The notes: generated by a model from the letters alone, not told the origin. A DNA stretch of 64,000 bases from JBIQJD01 sp044507695 (GCA_044507695.1 JBIQJD010000004.1:1-64000), one strand, 5' to 3'. Positions 10,101 to 20,169 are shown, counted from the stretch's first letter. A program made the numbers and translations.

Positions 10101-10801
10101 GCACAAAAAACGGAATGAACTGCGAACGTGCGGTTTATTTCAGGGAAAGCAATGGAAGTGTTTTATTCACTGTTGATATTCCACGCGCCGGAAACTGGTA
10201 TGCGTGGGCAAGAATGTTTTATTATAGTTCAGGACAGAAAAATTCATTCTACATTACTGTAAATGGAATACAGCAAGTGCTTGGTGATGATGATTCAAAA
10301 TATGATCAATGGCACTGGGATGGAAGCAAAGGATCTAAAATTGATCTTGGCAGGCTTGAAGCGCTAAAATATTATTTGAGAATATCTGCAAGAGAACCCG
10401 GCTTAACTTTGTGGGTTGATCAGATAATTCTTACAGATGATCCGGATTATAATCCGAATACTGCGCTTGGTAAAACTACTGAAGGCAATCAGGATGAAAA
10501 TATTTCTAATGTGCCGCAGCAGTTTGAATTAAGCCAGAATTATCCTAATCCTTTTAATCCTGCAACAACAATAAGATTTTCTATAGCAGAAAAATCATTT
10601 GTATCATTAAAGGTGTTTGATATTCTTGGCAATGAAGTTGCAGAATTAATTAATGGTGAAAAAGCACCCGGTAGTTATGAAATTAATTTTGATGAATCCA
10701 ATCTGTCTTCAGGCAGGCAGGGCTTATCCAGCGGCACATATATCTACAGAATTGAAGCCGGTGAATTTATTCAGACAAGAAAAATGATCTTGTTAAAATA
10801 A
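7166..10801 (+). CDS. T9SS-exported beta-helix protein with three CBM-like modules
   Basis: 1211 residues. A signal peptide ends near SNLDA (residue 20). The beta-helix region (VYYVDSQNGNDSNSG onward, closing PDIGAFEF near residue 650) closely matches the 3668 product, including the ESADNNQ and YGNDAGTT stretches. Three tandem modules follow, each with SGGAGLGxKxGM, FYYSSGxKNSFY, GDDD, WHWDG and SAREPGLTLWVDQ. They are separated by Pro/Ser linkers. A T9SS sorting domain (SQNYPNPFNPAT to RKMILLK) ends the protein. The likely role is the same as the neighbour's: surface binding or degradation of a polysaccharide, with one extra binding module. It carries the shared inverted repeat upstream and a strong terminator downstream. 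Confidence 0.88.
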   Translation: MKHLYLLTLLVVFLFSNLDAAVYYVDSQNGNDSNSGLSASSAWKTIAKVNSAKFLPGDNILFKSGSVWREQLNVLSSGLAGVPVTFGSYGTGSKPVISGSNLQTGFVVHSGYIWKVSLSNYPEQIFFNNIRGNEKSSLSSLKSERDWYYDSSGKKLYIYSVNNPSNYKSPGIEAAIRYNAVYINAKNIVVKDLQVEKTAHNAVHFTSNASGVTIDNIDFLQWTDAENSARAGVVMDGTNNVVKNCTFGKNTGNDLADQNWAGFVAILVSGSNSEIHDNKIYHSSTENENNTGAYAYAIRLVDVSGKTKVYKNYIYHPGSHGIAVVSNTRSGDEIYIYENTIEYPGQAGISAYKTRGEDGIGGKGYVYKNTVCYANRLGGDVGGNGTQASGIHFNDGVRAGTDPKKPYMKWYCYENIVHSNRALKVPNSPDASGISMDYNANRVEVYRNIVYNNYSKGIYIWNANNCKIYYNLIYGNDAGTTITALNGGVESADNNQVFNNTYYKNYNGNDKGANIHAEIYFGMNGHNNIIKNNIIFSAREGYALVYNNKTNTWGHQLDNNIIYSERSIVANDSYNGQMTFDQWRKAHPEFDKYSKNADPQFNNPSSGDFTLKPTSPAIDGGAVIGVVNDLLGRLLNGVPDIGAFEFIPTSKTEEPGNDVILINALTGTLSGGAGLGSKNGMLNERAVYFKSDNGAATFNVNIPKAGTWCAYARMFYYSSGEKNSFYISIKGNKQILGDDDTKYNQWHWDGYKGSKINLGYLESGNQTLIVSAREPGLTLWVDQVVLTNNPDYVPTDNKAEDKIETPSVPSQPILINAMDGKLSGGAGLGSKTGMNNERALYFKSIDGSALYSVDIPREGTWYAFARMFYYSSGQKNSFFMTLNGNQQVLGDDDSKYDKWHWDGYKGTKINLGKLKAAKYDLRISAREPGLTLWVDQIVLTDDPNYSPDGEVSTLQPVPSSKPILLNAMEGTLSGGAGLGTKNGMNCERAVYFRESNGSVLFTVDIPRAGNWYAWARMFYYSSGQKNSFYITVNGIQQVLGDDDSKYDQWHWDGSKGSKIDLGRLEALKYYLRISAREPGLTLWVDQIILTDDPDYNPNTALGKTTEGNQDENISNVPQQFELSQNYPNPFNPATTIRFSIAEKSFVSLKVFDILGNEVAELINGEKAPGSYEINFDESNLSSGRQGLSSGTYIYRIEAGEFIQTRKMILLK

Positions 10802-10840
10802 TTTTCTTGTGTTCTTCCTTTCCTCACAAGAATCATAAAT

Positions 10841-10877
10841 AAACAGCCGGTGTTTTTAAATGCCGGCTGTTTTTATT
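10841..10877 (+). terminator. Rho-independent terminator after the 7166 gene
   Basis: The stem AACAGCCGG/CCGGCTGTT surrounds an AT-rich loop and is followed by a T-run. Confidence 0.85.
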
Positions 10878-11082
10878 TTGTTTCCAGCCTTACATCAAAT
10901 ATTCTCCAGCTTAACTTGTTTACAAAAATCAATTCCAAAAAAAGGATTTGTGATTTAAGATAAAACAATTCAGGTTGTGAAAATCACATTTGCTTTAATG
11001 ATGCTGCAGAGCATTATATTTCCACCAGTACTTAGAAATAATATGATAATGGGCAAGTTGAATGTAAAAAAATGGAGGGCGT

Positions 11083-14000
11083 ATGGTGCACAGGGTAGGC
11101 AGGATAGCTTCGCTGATTTGTATCATGTTTTTTTACAATTCTTTTTCAGAGGGAATATCAGGCTCCGCTGCGTTAAATCTGGATGATTCATTTTTCCCTG
11201 CCGGAGAGCCGGTTCTATTCTCACCGCAGAACAATTCAGTTGGAAATCCGTTAGTTGTTGATTTAATCTGGTACAATACACCAAACCGGAACAGGTATAA
11301 TGTACAGCTTTCAACTGATCCGCAGTTTGCTGTTACAATTGTAAGTACTTCTGTTGCAGATACAACCTTTAGGGTAAGCGGACTTGAATTTGAAACACAA
11401 TATTATTGGAGAATAAAGGACAGGAATAAATATTCAGAAGTGTGGAGTTTTAAAACAGAAGCTAATCCTGCTATTCCGGTTCCGCCAGCAGCACCTGAAT
11501 TATTTTCACCAGCAAATAATTCAATCNNNNNNNNNNNNNNNNNNNNNNNNNNNNNNNNNNNNNNNNNNNNNNNNNNNNNNNNNNNNNNNNNNNNNNNNNN
11601 NNNNNNNNNNNNNNNNNNNNNNNNNNTCAGTATTCCACAAAATATTATTGGAGAGTAAGAGCAAAAAATTCAGATGGTGAAGGTGATTGGTCTGAAGTTT
11701 GGAATTTTCAAACAGAAGAAGAACCTGTTATTCCGGTTCCGCCAGCAGCACCTGAATTATTTTCACCAGCAAATAATTCAATCAATCAACCGAATGTTGT
11801 TCTTGTCTGGCTAAATTCAGAAACAGCAGAAACATATTACATTGAATTATCAGAAGATTCATTATTCACATCAATTGTAATTTCAGATTCAACAGAAGGA
11901 GATACAACATTATCGATTTCATCGCTTCAGTATTCCACAAAATATTATTGGAGAGTAAGAGCAAAAAATTCAGATGGTGAAAGTGATTGGTCTGAAGTTT
12001 GGAATTTCACAACTATACTTCCTGAGATTACAGCACCTGTTCTTTCAAATCCTGCAAACAATGCAGCCAATTTAGATACAGTTCTAACCTTCAAATGGTT
12101 CTCTGCGGCATCGGCGGATAATTACAATCTGCAAATATCAACAGATGTTTCTTTCAATTCACTATTTAGTGATGAAATTACTGCTGATACATTTAAAATA
12201 ATTTCAAACTTTTCCCGGAATACAAAATATTACTGGCGGGTAAAAAGTTCAAATGAAGGCAATCAAAGTTCATGGTCTGATATCTGGAATTTTACAACTT
12301 CTGCTGCACCGCTTCAGATAGTGGAAAGCGGATACTCAAATAAAATGACTGTTACAAAAGGTGAGGAGATAATCTTTTACATCTCAACAAAAGTTAATCC
12401 GTTTTCACTATCAATTTATAAGCGTGATCAGCAGCTTCATCTCATACAAATTATTGATGGAATAGAAGGTGCTGCACAGGGAATCGGAGACAGTTCATAC
12501 TGGTATGGCTGCCAGTGGAATGAGACATACCGGTTTATAATTCCCGAATCATGGCAGCCAGGAGTTTACAAAGCGAGATTTCCGGTTTCAAATGGTACAA
12601 GAGAAATTCTGTTTTTTGTAAGGGAACCGGTTCCGGGAACTCATTCAAATATTCTTATGGTAATTAATCAAAATACATGGAATGCCTATAATAACTTTGG
12701 CGGCAAAAGTATTTACGATAACCGTTCGAGCAATAATGTACGTTCATATAAAGTTTCATTTCTCCGCCCTTCAGCCGCTGCAGATGGTTTTCCGGATTAT
12801 AATTTTCTGGAAGACAAACTCATTAGCTGGGCATATTCAAATAATATAAATATGGAGTTTGCTGTTAATTATGATGTTTATGCAAATCCGGATTTGCTAA
12901 GTAATTATGACCTTGTAATTACGGCAGGGCATAGTGAATACTGGTCACGCCCGGAACGGCTTCAATTTGAAAATTATATTTCAAACGGCGGAAAGGTGAT
13001 GATACTTTCCGGCAACACCTGCTGGTGGCAGGTGCGATATGAAGATAATGGCAATACAATGGTGTGCTATAAAGATCAGTTTGCAGATCCATTAAATGGA
13101 GTTGCTGATTCTCTTGTAACTGTAAGCTGGAGTTCACCGCCCTTAAATTATCCGGAAAATATTCTTACCGGAGTAAGTTACCGAAATGCCGGATATGTAA
13201 ATGTTAACGGTTTGCTGATGGCATCAGAAGGATATGGCGATTATGCTGCATACAACACTCATCACTGGGTTTACCGCGGAACAAATTTAAAAGAAGGAAA
13301 GGAGTTCGGATATTCAACAACGATTGTTGGATATGAAACAGACGGCGCTCTGTTTAACTGGGTAAGCGGCGTTCCTGTTGTTACAGGAACAGATATGACT
13401 CCAAAAAATTTCAGAATACTTGGAATTTCTCCTGCTACAAATGACGGCGCAATGAGATTTGCCACGATGGGAATTTATCATACCAAAAATGGAGGAGCTT
13501 TATTTAATGCTTCAACTGTTGATTGGGTTGAAGGTTTAGGACTCGATCCGGCTGTAACAAAAATTACAACAAATGTTATTAGTAAATTTTTAGCGGATAG
13601 ATTTCCTCCGGAAATAGTTTCATGGTCTCCGTCTTTTGTTAAGAATGTTACAATCAACAATCAGCCGATGCAGGTAAATGAACGTTATATTGAGCTGAGC
13701 ATAAATGCTACTTTTACATTTTCAGTTTATGCAGAAGATCCTTACGGTGAACAAAAAAATTATCAATGGCTTGTAAATGATATTCCCGCAGGAAATGATT
13801 CATTCCTTGTTTTCAATAATAATAATCCCGATGAACGAAACTACATTATTACCGCACTTGTTTTCAATTCAAAAGATACATCAGAAATAAACTGGCAGGT
13901 GCTGAATACAGGTGCACTGCCTGAAGCTCCGCAGCCGGCTGAGCTTATTTCTCCGCAGAATACTTCAATTGATATCTCACTCGCTTTTACATTTGAATGG

Positions 14001-17000
14001 TCTAATGTATCAAGAGCAAGCCGTTACATTTTTGAAATATCAGAAGATAGTTCATTCACAAATCTATTTTTCAGGAATGATCAGCTGACGGAAAATTTTT
14101 ACTTCTTCCCTCAATTAAATTCAAATACAAAATATTACTGGAGAATAAAATCAATAAATAATGATGGGGAAAGTGATTGGAGCGAGGTTTGGAGTTTTAC
14201 TACCGTTACTCAATTTCTCATCAGCACAATGAACGGAACATTAACCGGTGATGCAAAGCTCGGCAATAAAACCGGCTCAATAAGCGCAAGACCTTTATAC
14301 TTTGAAGGAATGAACGGCGGCGCTTATTACACAATAAACATTCCCGAAACAGGAACATATTATCTTTGGGCAAGATTGTTTTACTACAGCTCCGGCGGAA
14401 AGAATTCATTCTTTATAAACGGCAGCGGAAACAAATTCATACTTGGGGACGATGACGGCAAATATAATGTATGGCATTGGGATGGCAGCAACGGCAGGAA
14501 AATAAATCTCGGAGTTTTGGATGAAGGACAGCATACAATAATAATAACAGCACGGGAACCCGGATTGACTCTCTGGGTTGATCAACTGCTTGTAACAAAT
14601 GACAGGAATTTTCTTCCGGAAGGATTTATACTAAAAAGCAGTGAAGATGCATTGCCTGAACCTCCATCTCCACCGGTTCTTTTAATGCCGGAAAATAATC
14701 AGGTTGATATGCCTCTGGAAGTTACATTCAAATGGGGAAAATTAATTGGTGTGCAGTCTTATGCTTTTCAATTAAGTGCGGATAGTTCTTTTGAAAATAT
14801 TTTCTCAGCAGATTCAAGTATTACTGATACTGTAATAACGGCTGCTTCACTTTCATTCAACACAAAATACTGGTGGAGATTGAAATCGAGAAATTCAGGA
14901 TTTGAAAGTGATTGGAGCGTAGCAAGAAGTTTTACAACGGTAAGCAGTGAAGATGAAGTAAAGTACCGGATTTTAATCAGCGCAATGGATGGAATATTTG
15001 CTGGTGATGCAAAACTTGGTAACAAAACAGGATCACTAAGTGCAAAGCCGCTTTACTTCCAGGGAATGGCTGGCAGCGCTTCATATAATATTAACATTCC
15101 AAAAACAGGAACGTACTATGTTTGGGCAAGGATGTTTTATTACAGTACAGGTGAGAAAAATTCATTTTACATAAACGGAAATGGAAACAAGTTTGTACTT
15201 GGAGATGATGACGGCAAATATAATGTATGGCATTGGGATGGCAGCAACGGCAGCAGGATAAATCTTGGTGTATTAAATAAAGGGCAGAACACATTAGTAA
15301 TAACGGCACGTGAACCGGGATTAACTCTCTGGGTTGATCAACTGCTTGTAACAAATGACAGGAATTTTCTTCCGGAAGGATTTATCTTAAAAAGTGATGA
15401 AGATGCCCTGCCTGAACCACCATCTCCGCCTGTTCTGGTTTTACCTGCAGATAATCAACTGGATTTACCTCTTGCAGTTTCATTTAAATGGGAAAAAGTT
15501 CCTGGCGCTCAAAATTTTATTTTCCAGTTAAGCACGGATAGTTTATTTAATAACATCATTGCCCGGGATTCACTTTTAACCGATACGGTAAAAACAATTG
15601 ATTCACTTTCTTTCAATACAAAATATAGCTGGAGAATTAAGGTAAGAAAATCCGGTGTTGAAAGTGATTGGAGCGTGGCAAGAAGTTTTACAACGGTAAG
15701 CAGTGAAGATGAAGTAAAGTACCGGATTTTAATCAGCGCAATGGATGGAATATTTGCTGGTGATGCAAAACTTGGTAACAAAACAGGATCACTAAGTGCA
15801 AAGCCGCTTTACTTCCAGGGAATGGCTGGCAGCGCTTCATATAATATTAACATTCCAAAAACAGGAACGTACTATGTTTGGGCAAGGATGTTTTATTACA
15901 GTACAGGTGAGAAAAATTCATTTTACATAAACGGAAATGGAAACAAGTTTGTACTTGGAGATGATGACGGCAAATATAATGTATGGCATTGGGATGGCAG
16001 CAACGGCAGCAGGATAAATCTTGGTGTATTAAATAAAGGGCAGAACACATTAGTAATAACGGCACGTGAACCGGGATTAACTCTCTGGGTTGATCAACTG
16101 CTTGTAACGAATGACAGGAATTTTCTCCCGGAAGGATTTATCTTAAAAAGTGATGAAGATGCAATTGCTGATGCGCCATCTGCACCGGAAAAATTATCTC
16201 CAATAAATAATCAAATGAATACGCTAACGGAAATTACATTTAAATGGGGCAAATCAATCGGTGCGCAAAAATATATATTTCAATTATCAGGTGATAGTTT
16301 GTTCAATACAATTTTAATTGCTGATTCAGCATTAACCGATACAACAATAACAATCAGCAGCCTTCAATACAGCACTGAATATTGGTGGAGAGTAAGGGGA
16401 GTAAATCTTTCAGCGGAAAGCGGGTGGAGTAATTACAATAAATTTACAACCGGCAATTCAGATGATCCTCCTGTTCTGGTTTTGATAAATGCAATTAACG
16501 GAACACGAACAGGCGATGCAAAACTCGGAAGTAAAAGTGGAATGAAAAATTCCCGCGCAGTTTATTTTTCCGGAACAAACGGCGGTGTTTCATTCACTGT
16601 TGATCTGCCGAAAACAACTGTTTATTATGCATGGGCAAGAATGTTTTACTACAGTTCCGGCGGATTGAATTCCTTCTTCTTTAATTTTAACGGGAATCAA
16701 TTCATTCTTGGAGATGATGACAGCAAATATGATATATGGCATTGGGATGGTTACTCAGCTACAGGAATAAACCTTGGATCAATTAACGCGGGAGCTGTAA
16801 CATTTTCAATTTCAGGAAGGGAGCCGGGATTAACGTTGTGGGTTGATCAAATCCTTATAACAGATGACCCATTCTACAATCCTAATCTGCATCTTGGAAA
16901 AACATCCGCAGGCAGTTTTATTTCTAACGCTGTTCCGGATGAATTTAATCTGCTGCAGAATTTCCCGAATCCATTCAATCCATCAACCACTATAAAATAT

Positions 17001-17213
17001 GCCCTGCCGCAGGATGGAATGGTATCAATGATACTTTACAATTCGCTCGGTTCAAAGGTAGCTTCACTTGTGGATGAATTTAAAACAGCAGGTTATTATG
17101 ATTACCGCCTGGACGCTAATGAAGCGGAATTCAGCTTATCGAGCGGAATTTATTTTATTGTTTTAAAAGCAGGAAACTCGACGAAGATACGCAAAATCGT
17201 ACTGTTAAAGTAG
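11083..17213 (+). CDS. Giant T9SS-exported protein: FnIII repeats, N,N-dimethylformamidase-beta-like domain, four CBM-like modules (interrupted by assembly gap)
   Basis: One gene shown in two frames because 100 Ns at 11527-11626 are a placeholder. The ATG follows GGAGG by 5 bp, and a hydrophobic signal segment follows. Order: four fibronectin-III-like repeats (the second lost in the gap); a domain at about 12330-13600 with GHSEYWS and GNTCWWQVRYE motifs, typical of the C-terminal domain of N,N-dimethylformamidase beta-subunit-like proteins; then four FnIII/CBM-like pairs (WHWDG, REPGLTLWVDQ); then a T9SS sorting domain (LQNFPNPFNPST, ending KIVLLK). A true gap of 143 bp would give 2058 in-frame codons. 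Likely role: a surface polysaccharide-binding protein; amide hydrolysis is not established for such exported relatives. The ATG at 12321 is internal. Confidence 0.85.
11476..12008 (+). repeat. Near-identical tandem FnIII-coding repeat (300-bp unit) spanning the gap
   Basis: The block starting CCGGTTCCGCCAGCAGCACC occurs at 11476 and again at 11733. The block starting TCAGTATTCCACAAAATATT occurs at 11627 and again at 11927. The last copy differs from the preceding one by one base over about 85 bp before diverging. With a gap of 143 bp the unit is exactly 300 bp (100 codons). Such similarity explains why the assembler left a gap here. Confidence 0.85.
11527..11626. other. Assembly gap (100 N placeholder)
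   Basis: Exactly 100 Ns fall inside the tandem FnIII repeat. The frames on the two sides differ by one base in the displayed coordinates, which is resolved if the real gap is 143 bp (or 143 plus multiples of 300). There is no need to suppose a frameshifted gene. Confidence 0.95.
14904..16162 (+). repeat. Almost identical 503-bp direct repeats inside the giant gene (14904-15406 and 15660-16162)
   Basis: The two blocks are 756 bp apart and differ at about three positions. They encode the second and third CBM-like modules with identical protein sequence. The FnIII-like segment between them (15407-15659) is much more diverged from the matching segment before the first block. Gene conversion of the CBM block is therefore more likely than a simple recent duplication of the whole 756-bp unit. 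Confidence 0.9.
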
Positions 17214-17250
17214 AGTTCTGATGAATTTGCTCTCTTTCAAATTGCCGGAA

Positions 17251-17493
17251 TTATTCCTGCACTTTTGAATCAGGATTTCTTTTTTTGAACTGCTGCTGTG
17301 CCTGCTTAAGCAGTTTTGTGAAATGATTGGCTTTAGCTTTATCGCTTATAAGCCGATTGTGTTTGAACCTGTTGACGAGATGAGTAACAGAAATTTCCGG
17401 CTGATTCTTGTGCTGCGATCGGCGGATCAGGTAATCCTTTACTATTCTGATCTGCTCTTCAATAGGCTTATTAGTCAGGTTTACTTTGGGCAT
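17251..17493 (-). CDS. Small basic hypothetical protein
   Basis: 80 residues, rich in Lys, Arg, Gln and Asn, with no signal peptide or membrane segment. The sequence begins MPKVNLTNKPIEEQIRIVKD and looks mostly helical. It could bind nucleic acid on charge grounds alone, but I recognise no family. It is convergent with the giant gene, whose stop lies 37 bp away. No clear Shine-Dalgarno site precedes the ATG. A plus-strand frame covers the same bases (17323-17505), but its composition looks less protein-like. The call is tentative. Confidence 0.5.
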   Translation of the reverse strand: MPKVNLTNKPIEEQIRIVKDYLIRRSQHKNQPEISVTHLVNRFKHNRLISDKAKANHFTKLLKQAQQQFKKRNPDSKVQE

Positions 17494-17680
17494 CGTAGTA
17501 CTTAATTATGGTTGAGAGGAATTATTAAATTCAGGTTTTAATATAATATCATTAAACGATAATTTTCAACGGAAAATTTAATTTTTTTAATGCATTTAAA
17601 AAAAAGTTTATCTGATCCTGCATTATTGCTTATATATATATCAAAATTGAACAAATAATTAATAAATTCATAGCTGCAAA

Positions 17681-17989
17681 TCACGTTCCGTTTGATTTAT
17701 CTTCATTAAATCTAGAATAAGCCTTCCGTAAAGCGGAATTTAATTCAGATGCTGCTTTATCAAACCCTGCAATAATATCTTTAAACGCAGTTTTTGCAGG
17801 ATCGCGAAATTCCTGCAGTTTTTCCTCAACCTGCCGGCGTAATTTTTTTAATTCATCAAGCTCGGGTTTATACTTTACAGATAAATCCGCTGCCGCTTCT
17901 TTAATTTTGCTTTCAAGCGCGCTGATTTTTTCATTCAGTTCATCAAGAGCTTTTTTCATCCGCCCGTAATACGATTCCCTGTTTTCCAT
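17681..17989 (-). CDS. Small coiled-coil protein, sll1863-type stress-response family (tentative)
   Basis: 102 residues with no signal peptide. Residues 8-60 form heptads rich in Leu, Lys and Glu (LNEKISALESKIKEAA, then LDELKKLRRQVEEKL). A second amphipathic part follows (FKDIIAGFDKAASELNSALRKA). This two-part coiled-coil layout is that of small sll1863-type stress-response proteins, but the family call rests on pattern only. The ATG lies four bases after the stop of the PRC-barrel gene, so the two are almost certainly co-transcribed and translationally coupled. That pairing fits a general or envelope stress function. Confidence 0.65.
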   Translation of the reverse strand: MENRESYYGRMKKALDELNEKISALESKIKEAAADLSVKYKPELDELKKLRRQVEEKLQEFRDPAKTAFKDIIAGFDKAASELNSALRKAYSRFNEDKSNGT

Positions 17990-17993
17990 TTAT

Positions 17994-18749
17994 TTACCAG
18001 TAGATTTTTTTGCCGTAATGCTCGTGCAGTTTTGTTTCATAATCCCGTTCAAGAGGATTATCAGGATTCCATTCCGGGCTGTTTTTAATTTGTTCTTTTG
18101 TAAGATCAACATACATTCTTGAATCAGCCCAATCCATTTTTTTAATCCAATGCGGGGAAAGAATTACTTTCTTTCCGCCCGGCAGCCAGTTTCTTGTATC
18201 AACTACAATATAGTGAATAGTCCAGTTTGAATCATCAAGTATAAAATCTTCTACATGCCCTATGCTGTCATCTGCAGCTTCAATATTATAATTAATTATT
18301 GATTTGATGCTATGAAGATTACTGTCCTGTTTTTCATTATCATCACGGGTAATTTCAGCATCAACATTTCTTTCGGGAATTGCAGCGGCCGGCGGAATTG
18401 CGCCAACAGCGGGACCGCCAATTCCCGTCCAGTAATTTGGCCAGCCGTAATACTGCGTAAGTTCAAGTTCTTTTTGTCTTTCAAGCGGCTGATGTTCATC
18501 AATTTCAGGACTATCTTCAACCTGTTTTTTTGTAAGATCAACAGGAAGAATTTCAGCATTCCAATCCGCTTTACCAAATGAGTCTGGTGAGATAATTACT
18601 CTTCTGCCGGGCAGCCATGTTCCGGTATCTACGGCTATGTAACGGATCGTCCAGGTTTTATCATCAAAAAAGAAATCATAAACTTTGCCGATTTCATCAT
18701 CCTTTGCTGAAATTTTATAACCCTCTATTTCCTTTGCACTTCTCAACAT
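17994..18749 (-). CDS. Protein with two PRC-barrel domains
   Basis: 251 residues from the ATG at 18749, chosen over a longer upstream frame because AGGAG lies 7 bases before it and the domain begins immediately (MLRSAKEIEGYKIS). Two PRC-barrel repeats are visible at about residues 1-105 and 145-250. Each has a GKVYDFFFDD or GHVEDFILDD strand, a WTIRYIAVDT or WTIHYIVVDT strand, WLPGRR or WLPGGK, and VDLTKEQ. An Ala/Pro linker joins them. PRC barrels are small beta-barrels found in RimM and photosynthetic reaction-centre H subunits; stand-alone copies are often stress-linked. It is first in an operon with the coiled-coil gene at 17681. Cytoplasmic, with no signal peptide. Confidence 0.85.
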   Translation of the reverse strand: MLRSAKEIEGYKISAKDDEIGKVYDFFFDDKTWTIRYIAVDTGTWLPGRRVIISPDSFGKADWNAEILPVDLTKKQVEDSPEIDEHQPLERQKELELTQYYGWPNYWTGIGGPAVGAIPPAAAIPERNVDAEITRDDNEKQDSNLHSIKSIINYNIEAADDSIGHVEDFILDDSNWTIHYIVVDTRNWLPGGKKVILSPHWIKKMDWADSRMYVDLTKEQIKNSPEWNPDNPLERDYETKLHEHYGKKIYW

Positions 18750-18948
18750 AACAACTCCTTTATATTTAAATAAAAATACCAGCCGGCTCTGAACACTTTT
18801 TTCACACGGTCTTTCAGAAGGATAGTTCACTTATCTTTAACATTCTATATAAATTTTTTGGATTTAATCTCCATTGAGGAAAATCATTAAGTGATGCAAG
18901 TTAACAGATGAACATTTTGTGGATTTAACTTTCCATAAAATTTTGTAT

Positions 18949-20169
18949 CTAAAAAAGTTTTAATCTGAAACTTGCACTGAAAGAATTAATCAGGTCGAGA
19001 TATTTTTCCAGGTAGGAAGAGAGCAGATATTTTTTCTTAACAGATTCCTTTGCATTTATACCGAGTTTCTCTCTTAACTTTTTATCTTTTATTAACTGCA
19101 CTATTCGTTCTGCAGTTTCTTCAATTGAGGAAACAAGAAATCCATTTTCTCCGTTAACTATCTGATGTTTTATTCCGCCGGCATTTCCGCCAACAACTGC
19201 AGCGCCTTTCCACATTGCTTCCGTAACTGTTAAACCAAATCCTTCCCTGATCGATTTCTGCAGAACAACAGCAGCCTTTCTTTGAAGTGCGTTAACGAGT
19301 GATGAATCCTGTTTACTCAGAATAATAATTCTTTCATCCCGTTCATCAATAAGATTGCTGTAAACCTCTTCACCTTCCGGATCATCAGTTGCAACGTTGC
19401 CAAGCAGAACGAGAGTTGCATCAACTTCTTTGCGCGCAAGTTTAAATGCTTTTATTACGCCTTCGGGATCTTTCCATTTGTCAAATCTTGATATCTGCAC
19501 AACTATCGGCAGATCGGTTGGAATGTCATAATGTGAAAGGCGGTCATTAATTTCTGATTCATTTAATTCCCGGTTTTTAATGCTGAAAGGATCAATGCAT
19601 GGTTCAAAAAATAACTGGGGTATTGATAAATCCTGTTTATATTCTTTTAAAGTAAAAACTGCAGCATCATATTTTTCAATGTAAGAGCGGAGATAATTCC
19701 ACAACTCCTTGTTTGGAGAAGTAAGATCGACATGACAGCGCCAAACCCACGGCCCGCGTTTGCGGTAATAATTTATCATCGGCAGCGGCTGGGGATCATG
19801 AATAATTACAAAATCATGATCAATATGATTCCGCAAAACATTTTCTTCGATTACTGCTTCATATATATCTTTCTTTAGCCTTGATAAATTTATCTCCGCT
19901 CCCTGAAGTGCGTTGTGCATTTTTTTTGTGATGTTAAAAAAATCAGGTGAGCCCTGAATAACACGCCAGCCTGCTGTTATTCCGGCATTATTAAAAAGTA
20001 TTACGAGCGATGAAAGCAGCTCAGCCACACCGCCTCCGTAATAAGTTGAATTAACACAAACGAGATGAAAGTCCTGCAGACTTTTTGATTTTAAAAGTAT
20101 GCGTTCAATAGCTTCAGGACCCGTGTATTTTTCGTACTCAAACAATCTGTTATTTAAATCTGTTTTCAA
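18949..20169 (-). CDS. treT: Trehalose synthase, glycosyltransferring (GT4)
   Basis: 406 residues. It starts at TTG, supported by AGGAGG seven bases upstream. The GT4 (GT-B) fold is shown by the N-terminal NSTYYGGGVAELL glycine-rich loop, HDPQPL, WRCHVDLTSPN, and the C-terminal REGFGLTVTEAMWKGAAVV donor-binding segment with its E-x7-E pair. These match TreT, which joins a nucleotide-activated glucose to glucose to form trehalose in one reversible step. It is cytoplasmic. Its neighbours here (alpha-amylase, MalQ, transketolase) fit carbohydrate and compatible-solute metabolism. A related GT4 sucrose or trehalose phosphorylase-type enzyme is the main alternative. Confidence 0.82.
   Translation of the reverse strand: MKTDLNNRLFEYEKYTGPEAIERILLKSKSLQDFHLVCVNSTYYGGGVAELLSSLVILFNNAGITAGWRVIQGSPDFFNITKKMHNALQGAEINLSRLKKDIYEAVIEENVLRNHIDHDFVIIHDPQPLPMINYYRKRGPWVWRCHVDLTSPNKELWNYLRSYIEKYDAAVFTLKEYKQDLSIPQLFFEPCIDPFSIKNRELNESEINDRLSHYDIPTDLPIVVQISRFDKWKDPEGVIKAFKLARKEVDATLVLLGNVATDDPEGEEVYSNLIDERDERIIILSKQDSSLVNALQRKAAVVLQKSIREGFGLTVTEAMWKGAAVVGGNAGGIKHQIVNGENGFLVSSIEETAERIVQLIKDKKLREKLGINAKESVKKKYLLSSYLEKYLDLINSFSASFRLKLF

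Noticed and set aside
11083..11658. Frameshifted pseudogene
   Set aside because: The frame change falls exactly at the N placeholder; a 143-bp gap predicted from the repeat removes it.
12321..17213. Independent gene starting at 12321
   Set aside because: The frame is open back to the gap and encodes FnIII repeats continuous with those before it; the ATG is internal and has no ribosome-binding site.
17323..17505. Plus-strand 60-residue ORF
   Set aside because: It overlaps the minus-strand small basic protein, has no ribosome-binding site and shows no protein-like features.
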